NCBI RefSeq assembly: GCF_007559335.1
Contig: NZ_VMBG01000001.1
Span: 310,001-374,000 of the forward strand
From: Rariglobus hedericola
GTDB lineage: Bacteria > Verrucomicrobiota > Verrucomicrobiia > Opitutales > Opitutaceae
Reading direction: 5' to 3'
Length of the DNA: 64,000 bases
Each line of letters starts with the position of its first letter. The first letter of the stretch is position 1. Positions 16,980 to 26,309 of this stretch are shown piece after piece. The position numbers were made by a program, and so were the translations under genes. Under the pieces are notes generated by a model. It saw only the letters and a program-made list of their open reading frames with translations. It was not told the DNA's origin and did not search any database.

Positions 16980-17877
16980 TTTCCGTGGCGGCGAAGCCGT
17001 CGTGTTGTCCACCAAGGCGATTTCCCTGGCGGTTACCACCGACGTCGGGCCGCGCGTCGTCACTTTCAAATCCCTCGAAGGTAAGAAGGCCGGCAATCTC
17101 TTCCTGGAGATGCCCGCCGACGAACCTCGTTATCACGGCTACTATCTGCGCGGCGGCCATCGCCTCTGGCATTCGCCCGAGGACATCGTTCGCACCTACC
17201 AGCCCGATGACGAGCCGCTTGCTGTGAAGCCGCTCAAGAACGGCGTCGCGCTTGCCCAGCAGACCGAGGAAAAAACCGGTCTGCAAAAGGCGATGAAGCT
17301 CGAAGTGCAGGGCGAGCGCACGGTGAAAGTCACGCACGCGCTCACCAATCACGGTCTGTGGACGATCGAGACAGCCGCTTGGGCGCTCACGATGCTGCGC
17401 GGCGGCGGTTACGGCGTTCTCCCGTTGCTGCCGAAAGGCAACCATGCGGACGGCGACCTGCTGCCATCGTATTCGTTGGTTCCCTGGTCCTACACCGATC
17501 TCTCGCTGCCGCTGTGGAATATGCATCGCGAGTTCATCGGCATCGACGTGCCGAAGGCGAAGGTCGCTCAAAAATTCGGCATCACCAATTATCCCGGCTG
17601 GTCCGCGTATTGGGTCGAAGGCGTCACCTTTGTGAAATACGCGCCGGTGATCAAGGGTGCGGTGTATCCGGATCTTGGATGCGCATTCGAGGCGTTCACC
17701 AACGGTGAGATGATTGAGTTCGAGACACTCAGTCCGCTCGTGAAGCTCGCTCCCGGCGAGTCGGTCACGCACACCGAGCACTGGGGCGTATTCGACGGTT
17801 TGAAGAAGCCGTCGACCGATGCTGCTTTCGCCGAGCTCGCGGCGGTCGTCGGCAAGTGGATCAAGACGCTGAAGTAA
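16960..17877 (+). CDS. galactose-mutarotase-like / DUF4380-like protein
   Basis: The 305-residue protein looks like the beta-sandwich carbohydrate-binding proteins related to aldose 1-epimerases, close to DUF4380. Features include TDVGPRVVTF, LRGGHRLWHSPED, ALTNHG and NYPGWSAYW, and a terminal TEHWGVFDG. No signal peptide is seen, so it should be cytoplasmic. The start ATG lies inside the 3' end of der in another frame, implying translational coupling. Function is inferred from the fold only. Confidence 0.7.
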   Translation: MKHSKTDFRGGEAVVLSTKAISLAVTTDVGPRVVTFKSLEGKKAGNLFLEMPADEPRYHGYYLRGGHRLWHSPEDIVRTYQPDDEPLAVKPLKNGVALAQQTEEKTGLQKAMKLEVQGERTVKVTHALTNHGLWTIETAAWALTMLRGGGYGVLPLLPKGNHADGDLLPSYSLVPWSYTDLSLPLWNMHREFIGIDVPKAKVAQKFGITNYPGWSAYWVEGVTFVKYAPVIKGAVYPDLGCAFEAFTNGEMIEFETLSPLVKLAPGESVTHTEHWGVFDGLKKPSTDAAFAELAAVVGKWIKTLK

Positions 17878-17899
17878 GTTAAGCACCGCGCGCCGTCTG

Positions 17900-18919
17900 A
17901 TGTTGAATATCGTTTTCCTCGGCTCCGATCCCATCGCCCTGCCGCTGCTCGACTGGCTGGCGGGCGAGGGAAGTGCCGTCGCCCGGGTCATCGCGGTGTT
18001 CACGCAGCCGGATCGCCCGGTCGGTCGTGGACAAAAAATCACGGCCAACGGCATCAAGACTTGGGCATTGGCGCGCGGGTTGCCTGTTTACCAACCGGAG
18101 AAAATCACTGAGGACGTCCGGGCACAGCTCGTTTCGCTGAATGCCGATGTGTCCCTAGTCATGGCTTACGGGCACATCCTGAAGCAGGACTTCATCGACA
18201 CGCCGCGCCTCGGCACGTTGAACCTGCACGCATCGCTGCTCCCGAAATATCGCGGCGCTTCACCGATCCAGACCTCCATTGCCAATAGTGAGAAGGAGAC
18301 CGGGGTTTCGCTGATGCGTATCGTGCGCCAGCTCGATGCCGGCCCGGTGGCCGACCTCGAGCGCGTGGCGATCGCACCGCGCGACACCGCTCTCGATATT
18401 GAGTTAAAACTGTCCGCCGCCTGCGTGCCTCTGCTCGTGCGCACCCTGCCGAAGCTCGCCTCCGGAGAGTTAATATTCGTCGAACAGGAGCACGCTGCCG
18501 CCACCTTTTGCCGGCGCATGGTGAAGGATGACGGCGCACTCGATTTTAACGTCCCTGCCACCGTGCTGGCCGCGCGCATCAACGGTCTTTTTCCCTGGCC
18601 GGCCTGCAGCGTCGAAGTCTCCGGCCAACCCGTTAAAATCGGCCTCGCTGACGTGCCCCGTGCCGAGGCCATTTGTAACTTAATAAGTGACAAACCGGCT
18701 GGCACGGTGCTGGGCGCGGATGGGGAAGGGTTGCTCGTGGCGACGGGGAACGGCGTGTTGCGGTGCCTGCGTTTGCAGAAGCCGGGTGGTAAGATGCTCG
18801 GCGCTCCGGAGTTCCTGCGCGGTTCACCGATTGCGGCCGGCACGGTGCTTCCATCCGTCGCACTGCCGCCGTTGGTTGCCGCGACCCCGTTTCCGTATAA
18901 AAAAACCGTGCAAGGCTAG
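17900..18919 (+). CDS. fmt: methionyl-tRNA formyltransferase
   Basis: It formylates Met-tRNA for initiation, using 10-formyl-tetrahydrofolate. The 339-residue protein has the catalytic region LNLHASLLPKYRGASPIQ near residues 108-125. The His and downstream Asp fit the family, and the C-terminal OB-fold domain follows (about residues 210-335). The start is 22 bases after the preceding stop. No def (deformylase) gene is adjacent, although fmt often pairs with one. Confidence 0.95.
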   Translation: MLNIVFLGSDPIALPLLDWLAGEGSAVARVIAVFTQPDRPVGRGQKITANGIKTWALARGLPVYQPEKITEDVRAQLVSLNADVSLVMAYGHILKQDFIDTPRLGTLNLHASLLPKYRGASPIQTSIANSEKETGVSLMRIVRQLDAGPVADLERVAIAPRDTALDIELKLSAACVPLLVRTLPKLASGELIFVEQEHAAATFCRRMVKDDGALDFNVPATVLAARINGLFPWPACSVEVSGQPVKIGLADVPRAEAICNLISDKPAGTVLGADGEGLLVATGNGVLRCLRLQKPGGKMLGAPEFLRGSPIAAGTVLPSVALPPLVAATPFPYKKTVQG

Positions 18920-18959
18920 CTCTTGTTTTCGCCGGAAAAGTTCCGCAACGTCTTTGTTC

Positions 18960-19529
18960 ATGTTGAAACCATTCCTCTGGGGCGTCGGCCTCGCCCTGCT
19001 TTCAATCACGGTGCGCGCCCAATCGGTCGGCTCCGAACTGGCTAATATGCGTGAAGACGTTCGCCTGCTGAACCAAAAAGTCGGCTCGCTTTCACTCAAG
19101 ATCGAAGAGCTTGAACGCCAAAACGAATCACTGGCCAAACAGGTCGCCGCCAGCTCCGCCCAGTTGCCGACTTCGGCCACCGTGCAGCAGCTCAACGCCG
19201 CGGTAGCTGATCTGAACCAGGCGATCAAAGCCGGTGATGCCGCGACCGCCGCCAGCGCCGCCGCGCAGATCAAAAAACTCGGCGACGCCACCAACATCGC
19301 CCTCGATTCGCTGGCCAAGGGACAAGCCGCCCGTGCACCCGTGCAAACGACCTTCAGCGAAAGTTTTCCTTCAGAGGGCATCAGCTACACGGTCCAAAAG
19401 GGCGACACGCTCTCCACCATCTCGCGCAACACCGGCGCCAAACTTTCCGATATCATCAACGCCAATAAAATCGCCGATCCCACCAAGGTGCGTGTCGGCG
19501 ACATCCTCTTCATTCCCGGAGGCAAATAA
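18960..19529 (+). CDS. secreted coiled-coil protein with LysM domain
   Basis: The 189-residue protein starts with a signal peptide (FLWGVGLALLSITVRAQS). A Leu/Gln-rich coiled coil (about residues 25-65) and an Ala-rich linker follow. A C-terminal LysM domain runs from about residue 140 (YTVQKGDTLSTISRNTGAK to RVGDILFIPGG) and binds peptidoglycan. No catalytic domain is attached, so it is probably a wall-binding structural or adaptor protein. It sits 4 bases before parB and 40 bases after fmt, so it probably shares their transcript. Confidence 0.85.
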   Translation: MLKPFLWGVGLALLSITVRAQSVGSELANMREDVRLLNQKVGSLSLKIEELERQNESLAKQVAASSAQLPTSATVQQLNAAVADLNQAIKAGDAATAASAAAQIKKLGDATNIALDSLAKGQAARAPVQTTFSESFPSEGISYTVQKGDTLSTISRNTGAKLSDIINANKIADPTKVRVGDILFIPGGK

Positions 19530-19533
19530 TCCC

Positions 19534-20466
19534 ATGTGCGCAGCTCCTAAATCCCGTCTCGGTCGTGGCATCAGTGGTCTCATCGCCGGCGCCACGCCCG
19601 CCAAACCTGCGGCCACCGCCATCGCCGCCACGCCGGCTCCGTCCGCGGCCATTCCTCCGGCACCCGGTTTTGCCGAGGTGACTGTGAGCCTGATCGTGCC
19701 GAGCCCTTATCAGGCGCGTCGCGAGATTTCGCCCGAGCAGCTCTCCGAGCTGGCCGAGAGCATTCGCAGCGAAGGCCTGTTGCAGCCGATCGTGCTGCGT
19801 AAGAAGGGTGATAAATTTGAGCTCATCGCCGGCGAACGCCGCTGGCGTGCGTTCCAATTGCTTAAGATCAAGACGATCCCCGCGCGTTTGGTGGAAGCCA
19901 GCAACGCTTCCGCGGCCGCCCTCGGCCTGATCGAGAATCTCCAGCGTGAAGGCCTTAACCCGCTCGAAGAAGCCTATGGCTACGCGAGCTTGATCCGTGA
20001 CTTTGATCTTACCCAGGAAGCCGCCTCCGAGCGCGTGGGCAAAGGTCGCGCAAGCGTGGCCAACTCACTGCGTCTGCTTTCGCTCGATGCGGAGCTTCAG
20101 GGCTACGTTTCCAAGGGAACGCTTTCCGTGGGCCATGCGAAGGTGCTGCTCGGGGTTGAAGAGCCTGCGCAGCGCGCGGTGGTCGCCCGCCGCGTGATCG
20201 AGGAAGGCCTCAGCGTCCGCGCCACCGAGAAACTGGTGCAGGCCAAAAAAGCCGGTGCGCCCGCTCCGTCAGTGCAAAGCGCCTCGGCGCGCAAGCTCTC
20301 CGCCGGTGACGCCGCGGCGGTGTCCGGTATCGAGAAAAAACTTACATCGCATCTCGGTGCCCGCGTCGCGCTTCAGCATACGCCCAAGAAGGGCAAGATC
20401 GTGATCGCCTATGCGGGTAACGACGACTTGCAGCGCATTCTGGAGAAGCTGGGTGTTGAGGCCTGA
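19534..20466 (+). CDS. parB: chromosome partitioning protein ParB
   Basis: ParB binds parS near the origin and loads SMC, using CTP. The 310 residues include the N-terminal ParB/Srx domain with GERRWRAFQLL (about residues 108-118) and ENLQREGLNPLEEA, then the HTH region and a C-terminal dimerisation domain. The N-terminal start MCAAPKSRLGRGISGLIAG carries the ParA-interacting LGRG segment. No parA gene is adjacent, where one normally lies just upstream. The ATG lies 4 bases after the LysM stop. Confidence 0.95.
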   Translation: MCAAPKSRLGRGISGLIAGATPAKPAATAIAATPAPSAAIPPAPGFAEVTVSLIVPSPYQARREISPEQLSELAESIRSEGLLQPIVLRKKGDKFELIAGERRWRAFQLLKIKTIPARLVEASNASAAALGLIENLQREGLNPLEEAYGYASLIRDFDLTQEAASERVGKGRASVANSLRLLSLDAELQGYVSKGTLSVGHAKVLLGVEEPAQRAVVARRVIEEGLSVRATEKLVQAKKAGAPAPSVQSASARKLSAGDAAAVSGIEKKLTSHLGARVALQHTPKKGKIVIAYAGNDDLQRILEKLGVEA

Positions 20467-20491
20467 GCGCAGGGGGTTTTAATCTACGGAC

Positions 20492-22381
20492 ATGGAAGCA
20501 TCGCCAGCCCCCGGAGCTTTGGATCAGATCCAAAAGCATTCCCGGAAATGGTTGCGCGAGCGTTTCCCGCTGGGTGAAGAACTAAAGACCTATTCGTGGG
20601 CCAAGCTGAAAGCCGACTTCCTGGCGGGATCGACCGTTTCACTGGTTTCGATTCCTCAGGCGATCGGTTTCGCGCTGATCGCGGGATTGCCGCCGCTCAT
20701 GGTGATCATGTCGGTGGTGGTGGGCGGATTCGTCTGCGCGCTGTTCAGTTCCTCGCGTCATCTGGTTTTCGGACCGACCAATTCGATCAGCATCATCCTG
20801 GCGGCGACGTTGTATTCACTCAGTGGAGGCAGTCTTACGCCGGCTGATCTGGCGCTGGTGCTGGCGTTGTTGATCGGTGTTTTTCAAGTCGTCGCGGGAC
20901 TCGCGCAGATGGGGAAACTGACGCAGTTCATCTCGCGCTCGGTGATCATCGCGTATGGCACGGGAATCGGGTTGCTACTCGTCGCGGGGCAGGTGCCGCA
21001 TTTGCTCGGCTTGGCGGCGGGGCACGGAAGCTTTTTCGAAGCTCTGGTCGGAGCCTTCACGCACATCGTGCATTTTCAGTTCAATCCCTTTCCGATCTGC
21101 ATGGGCGTCCTCACGCTTCTGCTGTTCTGGGCGATCGAACATTTCTTACCCAAATTACCGGCGGAATTAATCGGCTTGATCGTGCTCTCGCTGTTCACGC
21201 AGCACTTCAATTTGCAGGAGTTGGGCATCCGGACCATCGGCGATGAGGGCGCGCTGGCGGCGGCGTTGCCCTCGTTCATGGGCATGCCGTTCGGAGGGTC
21301 CGAGTGGGCGGTGGTGCCGCCGCTCATGAGTGCGGCGCTGGCGATCGCGATTCTCGGAATGTTGGAGGCGGTCTCGATTTCCAAAACCCTCGCTTCGCAA
21401 TCCGGCCAGCGGCTCGATACCAATCAAGAACTGGTCGCGATGGGTTCGGCCAATATCGCCAACAGCTTCTTCGGTGCGATGCCCGGCTCGGCGTCTTTCG
21501 CGCGGTCGGCGGCCAATCTCCACAGTGGTGCTCGCACGCAGGTCTCGGCCTTGCTGAGCAGCCTGATCGTGCTGGGGGCGCTGTTTTTCGTGGCGCCGCT
21601 GATCAATTTCATTCCAGTGCCCGCACTGGCGGCGCATCTGATCCGCATCGGTCTGAAGATGATTAATCGCGAGCAGATCCGCATCTCGTGGCACTCGACG
21701 CGTTCGGATGCGATCGTGTTTGCAGTGACGTTGTGCGCGACGTTCTTCCTCAAGCTCGACACCGCAATTTACGTGGGTGTGGGTGTGTCGCTCGCGCTCT
21801 TTCTGCGTAAAGCGAGCGCGCCTTCGCTGGTGGAATACGGTTTCAATGAGCAGGGCCAGCTGGCGGAGATCGATGAAAACCAAACGCGCGGGAATTCCGC
21901 CATTTCCATCGTGCACGTCGAGGGCGAGTTGTTTTTTGGCGCGGCCGATCTCTTTCAGGAACAGGTCCGGTTGCTGGCCGATGACGATGGGATCAAGATC
22001 GTCATCCTGCGCATGAAAAACGCGCGGCATCTCGATGCGACCTCGGTCATGTCACTGCTGCAGTTGCACGATTATTTAAGTAAAACGGGACGGCATTTGT
22101 TGATCAGTGGCATCAATCCCGACGTGGAGCGCGTGCTGCGAAAGAGTGGGGCCCGCAAACAGATCGGCGCGGATAACATTTTCCCGGCCGAGGCCAATCT
22201 CACGATGAGCACCAAGCGGGCGTTGTTGCGCGCCTCACAGCTGCTCCAGCAGGTCGGCTCGGCACCGTCGGCGGGTGTGCGTATTTTTTACGATCGCAAC
22301 CGCGAAAACTCCACGGGAGCGGAAAGCCCCACGCCGATTCGCCGGGGCGATCACGACAAACCCGGCGATTATCAAATTTGA
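20492..22381 (+). CDS. SulP family anion transporter with STAS domain
   Basis: This 629-residue inner-membrane protein belongs to the SLC26/SulP family of sulfate, bicarbonate or other anion transporters. The first 390 residues hold about 10-12 hydrophobic segments, with SIPQAIGFALIAGLPP and FGPTNSISIILAATL typical of the family. A C-terminal STAS domain (about residues 465-565, starting VHVEGELFFGAADLF) is cytoplasmic. A basic tail follows. The substrate is not determined by sequence. It starts 25 bases after parB. Confidence 0.9.
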   Translation: MEASPAPGALDQIQKHSRKWLRERFPLGEELKTYSWAKLKADFLAGSTVSLVSIPQAIGFALIAGLPPLMVIMSVVVGGFVCALFSSSRHLVFGPTNSISIILAATLYSLSGGSLTPADLALVLALLIGVFQVVAGLAQMGKLTQFISRSVIIAYGTGIGLLLVAGQVPHLLGLAAGHGSFFEALVGAFTHIVHFQFNPFPICMGVLTLLLFWAIEHFLPKLPAELIGLIVLSLFTQHFNLQELGIRTIGDEGALAAALPSFMGMPFGGSEWAVVPPLMSAALAIAILGMLEAVSISKTLASQSGQRLDTNQELVAMGSANIANSFFGAMPGSASFARSAANLHSGARTQVSALLSSLIVLGALFFVAPLINFIPVPALAAHLIRIGLKMINREQIRISWHSTRSDAIVFAVTLCATFFLKLDTAIYVGVGVSLALFLRKASAPSLVEYGFNEQGQLAEIDENQTRGNSAISIVHVEGELFFGAADLFQEQVRLLADDDGIKIVILRMKNARHLDATSVMSLLQLHDYLSKTGRHLLISGINPDVERVLRKSGARKQIGADNIFPAEANLTMSTKRALLRASQLLQQVGSAPSAGVRIFYDRNRENSTGAESPTPIRRGDHDKPGDYQI

Positions 22382-22471
22382 TATTTTCGGGGCGGGGCAG
22401 GGGGCCTTTCAGGCCTTGGCTCCCCGCGATTGACAACTGCGCCGCCGTGCGGCTCTCTGACCCTTTACATC

Positions 22472-22876
22472 ATGTCCATCCTCATCGGCATTTTCACGTT
22501 CGTTCTCATATTGGTTTCCGTGTTTCTCGTCCTCGTGGTGCTGGCCCAGAAGGCCAAGACCGACGGTGGTATGGGCGCCACGCTCGGTGGTGGAGCTACC
22601 GAGGCCGCCTTCGGCGCCGATACCGGCAACGTCCTCACCAAGGCCACGATCAACGCCGCCGTCATCTTCTTCGTGCTCACGTTTGGCCTCTATTTGAGCC
22701 ACATCTACGTCTCGAAGCACCACAAGAGCACCGAGGGCCAGCTGCCCGCGATCGCGGCTCCTGCTGCTACCACGCCCGCTGTTGAGCAGACGACCACCGC
22801 CGCTCCCGCGGAAGCCCCTGCGGTGACGCTCCCGGCTGCCGCTACTGCCGCTCCGTCCGAAGCCGCCAAACCCTGA
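22472..22876 (+). CDS. secG: preprotein translocase subunit SecG
   Basis: SecG is the small third subunit of the SecYEG channel. The protein has two transmembrane segments (about residues 2-24 and 56-80), the loop GGMGATLGGGATEAAFG and a long Ala/Pro/Thr-rich C-terminal tail of about 45 residues beyond the second helix. Start chosen is the ATG at 22472; the upstream extension is low-similarity sequence. A LolA-like gene starts five bases after the stop, so co-transcription is likely. Confidence 0.9.
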   Translation: MSILIGIFTFVLILVSVFLVLVVLAQKAKTDGGMGATLGGGATEAAFGADTGNVLTKATINAAVIFFVLTFGLYLSHIYVSKHHKSTEGQLPAIAAPAATTPAVEQTTTAAPAEAPAVTLPAAATAAPSEAAKP

Positions 22877-22881
22877 TCAGC

Positions 22882-23793
22882 GTGCAACTCGCGTCCATCC
22901 GGACGATTTTTTCAAGGCAGGCGGGCTTGCTCGCCTGCCTTGTTGTTTTCTGCGCCGCGCTTCCTCACGAGGTTGAGGCGCAATCCCGCCGCTATCGTCC
23001 GCCGGCCCGCTACATTCAGTTTAAAGCGCCCGACCAAGCCGAAGGCCGGAAAATTCTGGAGGATTTCCGCAAGCTCGGTCCATCCGGCGATTATTACTTG
23101 GAGTTCGATCTGCGAGTGCTCCCGCGTCGGGGTGACACGCGGGTGATCTCAGGCGGACGGCTCTGGGGCGGTCGCAACGAAATCGGTCCGGTTTCCCGGG
23201 TGGAACTTCCTGCCGTCGATGACACGTCCGCACGACGTCTGCTCGTGCAAAACGGCGCCCAAGGTTCTGTCTGGGTCGCACCTTTAACCGGTGCCATCAC
23301 GAAAGCCGGAGCCTTGGATGCATCGGCGTTGTTTGCTCCGCTGGCCGGCACCGATCTCACGGCTTTCGATCTGCAGATGCCGTTTCTGTATTGGGGCGAT
23401 TTTGTTTTTGAAGGACTCGCTCCGGTGCGCGGACGTCCTGCGCATGTCTTCCTGCTTTATCCGCCGGCCGACATCGTGGCTTTGAAGCCTGAGCTGACGG
23501 GGGTGCGCGTGTATTTGGATACGCAATTTGGTGCGCTGGTCCAGGCGCAGCAAATTGGTGCCGAGGAACGCGTCCTCAAATCCATCACCGTGCTCGATCT
23601 GAAAAAAATCGACGATCAGTGGATGGTGAAGGTCATCGATCTGCGCGACGAGACGACGCGCAACAAAACCCAATTTGTGGTCACGGGCGCAGCGATGGGC
23701 CTGGATTTTTCGGGCATGCTTTTCGAAGCGTCGAATCTGGCCGAAGCCGTGACTCCGCCGCCGGCGAATCGCATCCGTCGTCTCGGGCCATGA
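22882..23793 (+). CDS. secreted LolA-like outer-membrane lipoprotein-sorting protein
   Basis: The 303-residue protein has a signal peptide (GLLACLVVFCAALPHEVEAQ) and a beta-rich body resembling LolA-like domains. Conserved-looking pieces are VYLDTQFGALVQAQQIGAEE and KKIDDQWMVKVIDLRDETTR. I infer a role in lipoprotein or lipid handling in the periplasm, which fits its position directly after secG. The start is a GTG five bases after the secG stop, without a clear Shine-Dalgarno. It overlaps the next gene by four bases. Confidence 0.7.
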   Translation: MQLASIRTIFSRQAGLLACLVVFCAALPHEVEAQSRRYRPPARYIQFKAPDQAEGRKILEDFRKLGPSGDYYLEFDLRVLPRRGDTRVISGGRLWGGRNEIGPVSRVELPAVDDTSARRLLVQNGAQGSVWVAPLTGAITKAGALDASALFAPLAGTDLTAFDLQMPFLYWGDFVFEGLAPVRGRPAHVFLLYPPADIVALKPELTGVRVYLDTQFGALVQAQQIGAEERVLKSITVLDLKKIDDQWMVKVIDLRDETTRNKTQFVVTGAAMGLDFSGMLFEASNLAEAVTPPPANRIRRLGP

Positions 23794-24479
23794 GCGCACT
23801 CGGTCCTGCGATGAAAACAGGCTCCGGTGTTCGTGCGGTCATCTTTGATCTCGATGGCACGTTGATTGATTCGATGCCGATGGTGCTGCAGGCGTTTGCT
23901 CATGCGCTCGCGCCGTTTCGTCCCGATCTGGATATCGACGGGATTTTTCAACGCTTGGGCGGACCACCCGAACGCACGTTTCTGGAGTTGACGGGAGACG
24001 CGGTCAAAGCCGCCGAGGCCATGCGACGCCTGGATAGTTTTGGCTTTGAAAACGGTGCGCTGGTTCAACCGTTTGGCGGCATGCGCACCTGGTTGGAAAG
24101 CTTGCGCGCGCGAGGCTTCAAACTGGCGATTTGGACGGGGCGTGATCGGCACACGACGCAGGCGATTTTTTCAGCCCATCAGCTGGGTGAGTTTTTTAGT
24201 GTCGTGGTGTGTGGTGATGATCTGCCCACGCACAAACCGCACCCTGCGGGCCTGGTGGAAATCCTCACTCGTCTGGATGTTCGGCCCGAGGAAGCGCTTT
24301 ATGCCGGCGATGCCGACGCGGATGTGCTGGGTGGCGCCGAGGCCGGGGTGCGCACGGTGTTGATCTCGCACGGACGCAAAGCCGAGGCGTCGGTAGTTGC
24401 CCTTGCGTGGTGCAATGTGGATACGCCGGCCGAGGCTTATGCGCGTATCGAGAGTGAAATCAGCCCCGTAAAAGAATAA
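23790..24479 (+). CDS. HAD-superfamily phosphatase (phosphoglycolate phosphatase-like)
   Basis: This 229-residue hydrolase has the four HAD motifs: FDLDGTLIDS (nucleophile Asp), IWTGRD, THKPHPAGL (Lys) and YAGDADADVLGG. A helical cap lies between motifs I and II, so it is a class C1 enzyme with small phosphorylated metabolites as likely substrates. The ATG overlaps the stop of the LolA-like gene (ATGA), implying coupling. The specific substrate is unknown. Confidence 0.85.
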   Translation: MSALGPAMKTGSGVRAVIFDLDGTLIDSMPMVLQAFAHALAPFRPDLDIDGIFQRLGGPPERTFLELTGDAVKAAEAMRRLDSFGFENGALVQPFGGMRTWLESLRARGFKLAIWTGRDRHTTQAIFSAHQLGEFFSVVVCGDDLPTHKPHPAGLVEILTRLDVRPEEALYAGDADADVLGGAEAGVRTVLISHGRKAEASVVALAWCNVDTPAEAYARIESEISPVKE

Positions 24480-24593
24480 ATTTCTGCTCATTGTCGCATT
24501 CACGTAAATTTAGCGTTGCTCAGAAAAAAGTGACAGGCATTCGTAATTCATAGGTTTCCCCGTCATTAAGTCAGTATCCAGCCCCACTTACAC

Positions 24594-24917
24594 ATGGCCA
24601 AAAAATCCGCCCCGACCCCCGCTCCGCTTACCTTCGATCTCCCGGTTTCGCTGATCGCGAAAATCGAAACTCACCGCAAGAAGCTCGGCTTCAAATCCAC
24701 CAGCGAAGTTGTTCGTCTGGCTATCGGTGAGTTCAACCTCGACCGCTACGAGTCCGATGCTTCCGAGCACCGTCAGATCTCCGTGCGTCTCCCCGGCCCG
24801 ACCAAGGTCGCCCTCGTGAAGGCCGCCAAGAAAAAGCGCGTGAGCGTCGGCGAACTCCTCCGCGTCGCCATCGAAGCGCTGCCCGCCAAGGCCACCGCCA
24901 AGAAGGGTAAGAAATAA
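24594..24917 (+). CDS. tandem ribbon-helix-helix DNA-binding protein (putative)
   Basis: The 107-residue basic protein contains two consecutive strand-helix-helix units. The first (about residues 12-46, LTFDLPVSLIAKIETHRKK then TSEVVRLAIGEF) and second (about residues 62-95, ISVRLPGPTKVALVKAAKK then VGELLRVAIEAL) both resemble CopG/Arc ribbon-helix-helix domains. RHH proteins normally dimerise with one unit each, so a two-unit chain may fold as a pseudo-dimer. The tail is Lys/Ala-rich. It stands alone between HAD and aminotransferase genes. DNA binding is inferred. Confidence 0.7.
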   Translation: MAKKSAPTPAPLTFDLPVSLIAKIETHRKKLGFKSTSEVVRLAIGEFNLDRYESDASEHRQISVRLPGPTKVALVKAAKKKRVSVGELLRVAIEALPAKATAKKGKK

Positions 24918-25025
24918 TCCGGGCGGAGCGCTTCGACGCTTCGCTCTCGTTTTCACAGGCAAGTTTCCGCCATGCGCGGGGCTTGCCTTTCTTGTGTCCA
25001 CATTTTTTGTTCTAACGATCTATCC

Positions 25026-26219
25026 ATGAGCCAAGCACCTGCTCCGCTTTCGTCCTGGGCCCTTAATGTTTCGCCTTCGCCGACCCTCGCGGTCGATGCC
25101 AAGGCCAAGGCACTCGCCGCCGCCGGCGAGGACGTCTGCGGGTTCGCCGCCGGCGAGCCCGATTTTGATACGCCCGAACACATCAAGGACGCGTGCATCG
25201 CCGCCTTGAAGTCCGGCAAGACCAAGTATGCGCCCACGCCCGGCATCGAGCCGTTGCGCCAGGCCTTGGCCGACAAGTATCTCGCCGACTACGGGCTGAA
25301 GTATGCCCCGTCGCAGTTCATCGTTTCCCCGGGTGGCAAGTTCTCCTGTTACCTCACGATCCTGGCGACCTGCTCGCCCGGTGACGAAGTCATCATTCCT
25401 GCGCCGTTCTGGGTGAGCTATCCGGAAATGGTAAAGCTCGCCGGTGCCGTGCCGAAGCTGGTCCTCGCCGACGATTCCACGGGCTTCAAGCTCACGCCTG
25501 CCCAGCTCGAGGCCGCGATCACGCCCAAGACCCGCCTGCTGATCATCAATTCCCCGTCCAATCCGACGGGCGCGGTTTATACCAAGCCGGAGTTGGAAGC
25601 GCTCACCGCCGTCGCGTTGAAGCACAATCTCTACATCATGTCGGACGAGATCTACGAGCATCTCACCTATGATGGCGCGAAGCACTACAGCCCTGCGACT
25701 TTCAGTAAGGAAGCGTTTGATCGCACGATCATCGTTTCCGGCTTTGCCAAGACCTACGCTATGACCGGCTGGCGTCTGGGCACCACCGTCGCACCTCCGC
25801 ACATCGCCAAGGCCATCTCCGAGCTGCAAAGCCAGATGACCTCCAACGCCACGACTTTCGCCCAATACGGCGCCGTCGCCGCGCTGAAGGAAAAGGAAAA
25901 GACCGATGCCGCTTTGAAGACGATGCTGGTCGCCTTTGATCGCCGCCGTAAGTTCCTGCATTCCGAATTGAACAAGATTCCCGGCATCAAGTGTCTCCTG
26001 GCCGAAGGCGCGTTTTATCTCTTCCCGAACATCTCCAGCTTCGGCTTGAGCTCGGTGGATTTCTGCTCGCGTCTGCTCGAGGCCGAGAAGGTCGCGGCCG
26101 TCCCCGGCAGCGCGTTTGGCGCCGAGGGTTATCTGCGCCTCAGTTACGCCACCAGCGACGAAATCATCGCCAAGGGCGTCAGCCGTCTGGCGAAGTTCTG
26201 CGCTACGCTGAAGAAGTAA
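25026..26219 (+). CDS. aspartate aminotransferase-like PLP enzyme
   Basis: This 397-residue fold type I aminotransferase closely matches the aspartate/prephenate-type enzymes. Motifs: [14 protein letters not shown] near residue 40, [19 protein letters not shown] and the PLP lysine in [18 protein letters not shown] (about residue 245). The start at 25026 begins the conserved part; an upstream extension is not conserved. A strong terminator follows. A second, distinct aminotransferase lies at 14121. Confidence 0.92.
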   Translation: MSQAPAPLSSWALNVSPSPTLAVDAKAKALAAAGEDVCGFAAGEPDFDTPEHIKDACIAALKSGKTKYAPTPGIEPLRQALADKYLADYGLKYAPSQFIVSPGGKFSCYLTILATCSPGDEVIIPAPFWVSYPEMVKLAGAVPKLVLADDSTGFKLTPAQLEAAITPKTRLLIINSPSNPTGAVYTKPELEALTAVALKHNLYIMSDEIYEHLTYDGAKHYSPATFSKEAFDRTIIVSGFAKTYAMTGWRLGTTVAPPHIAKAISELQSQMTSNATTFAQYGAVAALKEKEKTDAALKTMLVAFDRRRKFLHSELNKIPGIKCLLAEGAFYLFPNISSFGLSSVDFCSRLLEAEKVAAVPGSAFGAEGYLRLSYATSDEIIAKGVSRLAKFCATLKK

Positions 26220-26255
26220 CCGGCCAACTGTGCGAAACGGTTCGCGTGTTGTTGA

Positions 26256-26287
26256 CCGCAGAGGCGTTCGTGCCTCTGCGGTTTTTT
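26256..26287 (+). terminator. rho-independent terminator after aspartate aminotransferase
   Basis: A perfect 10-bp stem CCGCAGAGGC/GCCTCTGCGG with a GTTCGT loop is followed by six T. It ends the + strand gene before the convergent gene. Confidence 0.95.
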
Positions 26288-26309
26288 GTGTCCGGCTACC
26301 CGAGTTGTT

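Noticed and set aside
15387-17096. 569-codon minus-strand frame opposite der
   Set aside because: Antisense shadow of der; the sense strand has all GTPase motifs.
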